Translations under genes and position numbers: made by a program
The notes under the pieces: model-generated
Told to the model about the DNA's origin: nothing
Database searches by the model: none
The model's input: the letters and a program-made list of their open reading frames with translations, nothing else
DNA from: Oscillospiraceae bacterium
GTDB taxonomy: Bacteria; Bacillota; Clostridia; Oscillospirales; Acutalibacteraceae
Assembly: GCA_015066045.1 (NCBI GenBank)
Contig: SVPD01000019.1
Location: 1-44,589, forward strand
Length of the DNA stretch: 44,589 nucleotides
Direction: 5' to 3'
Shown here: piece after piece, positions 41,990-44,589 of the stretch
Layout of the letters: the number at the start of each line of letters is the position of its first letter
Numbering within the stretch: the stretch's first letter is position 1

Positions 41990-43816
41990 ATGAAAACTCT
42001 TTTTATAATTCCTCCACAATGGTATCCTATGAATGCCTATCTTTCTGCAGCTCAACTGGTTGGTCAGTTACAGGCGAAAGGTTTTGATGCTAAAACAAGG
42101 GACCTTAATATTGAATTTTTCAACGATATTCTGAAAAAAGAGAATGTTATCAGTGCCGTGCAAAAAGCAGAAGTATTTTATAAAGAATTTCGTTGCGAAT
42201 TTTTAAGCGAGGGGTACTGCGAGGAAAAGTTCTCAGGTTATTCACGTGAGTTGAAAACAAAAATTCTCCGTTATATTGCATATGAGGAGTTTTTGGAAAG
42301 TGGAATTAATGCCACAGAGGTAGCTGATAAGCTCGCAGATGCAATAGATGTTACCAAAAATAAAGAAAGATTTTATGATCCTGAGCAGCTTTTTGAGGCA
42401 AAGGAAGTTTTGAAGGATGCTCTCAGAATTATTTCTCTGCCTTATATGCCGAGCAAAATAATGCTTGAAAATTTCATTGCCAATCCTGTTTATTCTTATG
42501 ATTATGCCGATACGAAGCTTCAGGTGAGTAATCCGGATTTGAATATGTTTGTTGAGTATTTTGATAAGAAAATCAAAGCTGAAGATTTTAATGAATATTC
42601 AATCATTGGCATAAGCATTTTCGATTTAAGTCAGATTATACCCGGACTTACCTTAGCAAAATATCTTAAGGAAAGAACAGGAGCGCATATTACTCTCGGC
42701 GGAAACTATATATATAAAATAAGAGGTGCAATTAAGAATCTTCCTGAGTTTTTTGATATTTTTTGTGATTCTGTGCAGCTTGGCGACGGCGAGATTGCTG
42801 CAGTGAAGCTGGTGGAGCTTTTAAAAGACGATCTTCCTTTAGAGGGTGCTTATTCTTTGATGTATAAAGATTCTGACGGAACAATCAGAGAAACAGAAAC
42901 TGCACCGCTTCTTGATATGGATGCTCTTGCTCCTCCTTGTTTTGACGGCTATGATTTCGATTTATATTTTTCGGCAGATAAGGTTATTCCCGTGCAGCTT
43001 TCGAAAAGCTGCTATTGGGCTAAATGCACTTTCTGCGATTTCTATACGGGCCAACAGTGTTTTGATATAAAATCTGTTAAATCAGCTGTTGATGAAATTC
43101 AATATCTGGTAGAAAAATACGGTTTTGAACACTTCATTTTTGTTGATGAGGCGGTGCCGCCTAAATACTATAATCAATTAGCGACAGAAATAATCAAGCG
43201 TGGTATTAAGATTTACTTCTATTCCTTTGCGCGTATGGAAAGAGGCTTCACAAAAGAGGTTTTGCAGAATTTATATAATGCAGGCGCACGCTTCTTCTGT
43301 TGGGGATATGAGGCAGAGTCTGAACGTGTGATGAAGTTGCTGAATAAGGGTATAGATTGCAGCTATCGTAAAGAGTTGCTTGAAAACGCAAAAGAAGTAG
43401 GACTGTGGAATCATTGCACATTTCTTTTGGGATATCCGGGTGAATTGCCGGAAGAAACACAGGCAACAAAAGATGTTATCTGTAACAGAAATCTCGTTGA
43501 CAGTTGTACTCCTTCTAATTTTGCTCTAAAGAAAAATGCTATTATGATCGAAGAGGTTGATAAGGCAGGTCTTAACGATATAAAAGATAACGGCGATTTT
43601 CATATTTCGTGCAACTATATGTTGAACGGGAAAGAAACACGAAATATAAAAAAAGAGCGTATGGATTTTCAACTGGAATTTTTAAAGAAAACAGCTGACT
43701 CTCTTTGGTCGATTGAATTTACGGACACTGACCATATTTTGCTTTACACTTCAAAATACGGTGCAGAGTGGGTGCGTAATTATCGCCTGAAATATAAGAA
43801 GCATAACTTCGGTTAA
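41990..43816 (+). CDS. Divergent B12-binding/radical SAM protein with CX4CX2C motif
   Basis: The 608-residue protein opens with TLFIIPPQWYPMNAYLSAAQL, typical of B12-binding radical SAM enzymes. A long helical insertion follows (about 45-170). The cobalamin-like domain continues with IIGISIFDLSQIIPGLTLAKYL, ITLGGNYI and LGDGEIAAVKLVELL. The radical SAM domain has Cys341, Cys346 and Cys349 in SKSCYWAKCTFC, a CX4CX2C spacing instead of CX3CX2C. Later motifs include FIFVDEAVPP, FCWGYEAESERV and FLLGYPGELPEETQ. It is not close to the three tandem paralogs. It is last in the operon, ten bases after the GT2-like gene, with TAGGAG as ribosome binding site. Reaction unknown. Confidence 0.83.
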   Translation: MKTLFIIPPQWYPMNAYLSAAQLVGQLQAKGFDAKTRDLNIEFFNDILKKENVISAVQKAEVFYKEFRCEFLSEGYCEEKFSGYSRELKTKILRYIAYEEFLESGINATEVADKLADAIDVTKNKERFYDPEQLFEAKEVLKDALRIISLPYMPSKIMLENFIANPVYSYDYADTKLQVSNPDLNMFVEYFDKKIKAEDFNEYSIIGISIFDLSQIIPGLTLAKYLKERTGAHITLGGNYIYKIRGAIKNLPEFFDIFCDSVQLGDGEIAAVKLVELLKDDLPLEGAYSLMYKDSDGTIRETETAPLLDMDALAPPCFDGYDFDLYFSADKVIPVQLSKSCYWAKCTFCDFYTGQQCFDIKSVKSAVDEIQYLVEKYGFEHFIFVDEAVPPKYYNQLATEIIKRGIKIYFYSFARMERGFTKEVLQNLYNAGARFFCWGYEAESERVMKLLNKGIDCSYRKELLENAKEVGLWNHCTFLLGYPGELPEETQATKDVICNRNLVDSCTPSNFALKKNAIMIEEVDKAGLNDIKDNGDFHISCNYMLNGKETRNIKKERMDFQLEFLKKTADSLWSIEFTDTDHILLYTSKYGAEWVRNYRLKYKKHNFG

Positions 43817-43867
43817 TCTGCGATTTGTATTTTAGCAGAAGTATGACAACAAACTTATTATTTAAAT

Positions 43868-43916
43868 AACGACAAGCTCTTTGCTACCTGTTAGTGAAGT
43901 AGCTTGTCGTTTTTAT
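43868..43916 (+). terminator. Terminator of the radical SAM operon
   Basis: AACGACAAGCT (43868-43878) pairs with AGCTTGTCGTT (43901-43911), followed by TTTTAT. It ends the operon about 50 bases after the last stop codon. Confidence 0.8.
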
Positions 43917-44054
43917 AGGCTCTTTCCCAAAATTTTTGAAAACAGAGCCAAAATGTAAAACTGTCTTGATAAAGCGTTATGCCAAGACAACCTTTTATTG
44001 TTAGCAATTTTTGTATAATTTAATAAGTAAGATTTTTAACAGGCACTTTGTTAG

Positions 44055-44326
44055 CAAGCTAAAGATAGCTTTTCATTTAATTTAATAAGAGATATTCTAT
44101 TAGGAAAATTCGGTTTTCTGTGGCAGTATGATAGAAAGACAGATGGTGATACAGTACGGTCTGTTATTTATGATATTAAAAACAGTGAAATATATAGGGT
44201 TGAGGGTAATCCAAAAAGAAAAACATTCAAAAAAGATATAAGCCTAAAGTTTAAAGTTCAAGATAACTTCCAATGTATTGACTTGTTGCCATTTCACAAA
44301 AAACGATACCGATGCCTTGGGCGGCA
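44055..44326 (+). pseudogene. C-terminal gene remnant, possibly of a linear amide C-N hydrolase
   Basis: An open frame without start codon follows a TAG at 44052. It reads GKFGFLWQYDRKTDGDTVR, then SVIYDIKNSEIYRVEGNP and LKFKVQD, after which it runs into the MITE-like element. The S-V-x-Y-D-[IL]-x-N ... Y pattern near the end resembles the C-terminus of choloylglycine/linear amide C-N hydrolases, but this is a weak match by eye. The 5' part is missing and the 3' end is replaced by repeat DNA. The stretch 43930-44054 before it holds nothing I can support. Confidence 0.35.
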
Positions 44327-44589
44327 CTTCATAAGGAAGTTAAGGTTTTTATTGGCTATTTTCCGCTTTGACATTGCGAAAAACCACCGTAATACGCAAG
44401 TATTGCGGTGGTTTTGTCACTTCCTCAAACCAAAAAAATATCTCAATAAAAACTGCTTTGCGCCTTAAAATTCAGATAGTTTTGATGAAGAACAAGGCAA
44501 AAAGCGCAGTAATCCTTGCGGATTACGAGCATTTTTAACGCAGTTATTCGCAAAAATGGCGAATTTTAAGGCTTAAATTCCTTATGAAG
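44327..44589. mobile_element. MITE-like element with 18-bp terminal inverted repeats (reaches window end)
   Basis: The left end CTTCATAAGGAAGTTAAG (44327-44344) matches the inverse of the right end (44572-44589) at 17 of 18 positions. Inside lie a 16-bp hairpin with a GCAA loop (44380-44395 with 44400-44415, one G-U), a 7-bp hairpin GTAATCC-TTGC-GGATTAC (44509-44526), and the inner inverted repeat GCCTTAAAATTC/GAATTTTAAGGC (44462-44473 and 44561-44572). No transposase is encoded. The element may continue a few bases beyond the window. Confidence 0.7.

Noticed and set aside
44283-44468. 61-codon frame near the window end
   Set aside because: It is the tail of a longer startless remnant reading into the MITE-like element, including its 16-bp hairpin; not an intact gene.
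44327-44589. Reading the terminal repeat region as a phage or plasmid origin
   Set aside because: The structure is better explained by inverted ends of a short non-autonomous element; no iterons, replication gene or DnaA boxes are seen.

Overview
The window looks like a chromosomal segment of an anaerobic, low-to-moderate GC Firmicute of the Clostridia, probably a gut Oscillospiraceae/Ruminococcaceae-type organism. Supporting signs are AGGAGG-type ribosome binding sites, TTGACA/TATAAT promoters, a tetrahydrofolate riboswitch on a folT gene, a Bacillus-type Arg box, a fermentative D-lactate dehydrogenase, and large secreted Big_2/BspA-type surface proteins. No species can be named from the sequence alone.

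Layout, 1-31.1 kb (core-like, higher GC): the 5' part of exoA (minus strand); a giant secreted protein built from about 33 Big_2 immunoglobulin-like repeats; a THF-riboswitch-controlled folate ECF transporter S component (folT); a heterodimeric ABC exporter pair; a D-lactate dehydrogenase. On the minus strand follow a GtrA-like membrane protein, an M28-type peptidase with an unusual hydrophobic insertion, a 1428-residue surface protein (BspA/DUF285 repeats, InlB-type repeats, Big_2 repeats), and a two-gene operon of a secreted family I.5-like lipase and a GxGYxYP-type putative glycosidase with an F5/8C module. On the plus strand come argG (with an Arg box) and argH, a possible small gene, an MFS transporter plus an FAD oxidoreductase, and tRNA-Ser(GGA).

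Layout, 31.2-44.6 kb (accessory, clearly AT-richer): the last 22 bp of the tRNA-Ser gene region is repeated 188 bp downstream, as at an integration site. Several terminator-like hairpins follow, and then a cluster: two multi-pass membrane proteins of unknown function, an HddA-like GHMP sugar kinase preceded by a decayed fragment of a radical SAM gene, three tandem paralogous cobalamin-binding-type radical SAM enzymes, a GT2-like protein, and a fourth, divergent B12/radical SAM protein with CX4CX2C cysteine spacing. The last five genes have gaps of 7-38 nt and share a consensus promoter at 35354, so they are very probably one operon. After a terminator the window ends in a gene remnant that runs into a MITE-like element with 18-bp terminal inverted repeats.

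Best candidate for an undescribed system: the 32.0-43.8 kb cluster. The inference is that it makes and attaches an unusual, radically modified sugar or lipid-linked glycan: the sugar kinase activates a sugar, the four radical SAM enzymes methylate or rearrange carbon centres, the GT2 protein transfers the product, and the membrane proteins polymerise or export it. The parts are seen in the sequence; the product is unknown.
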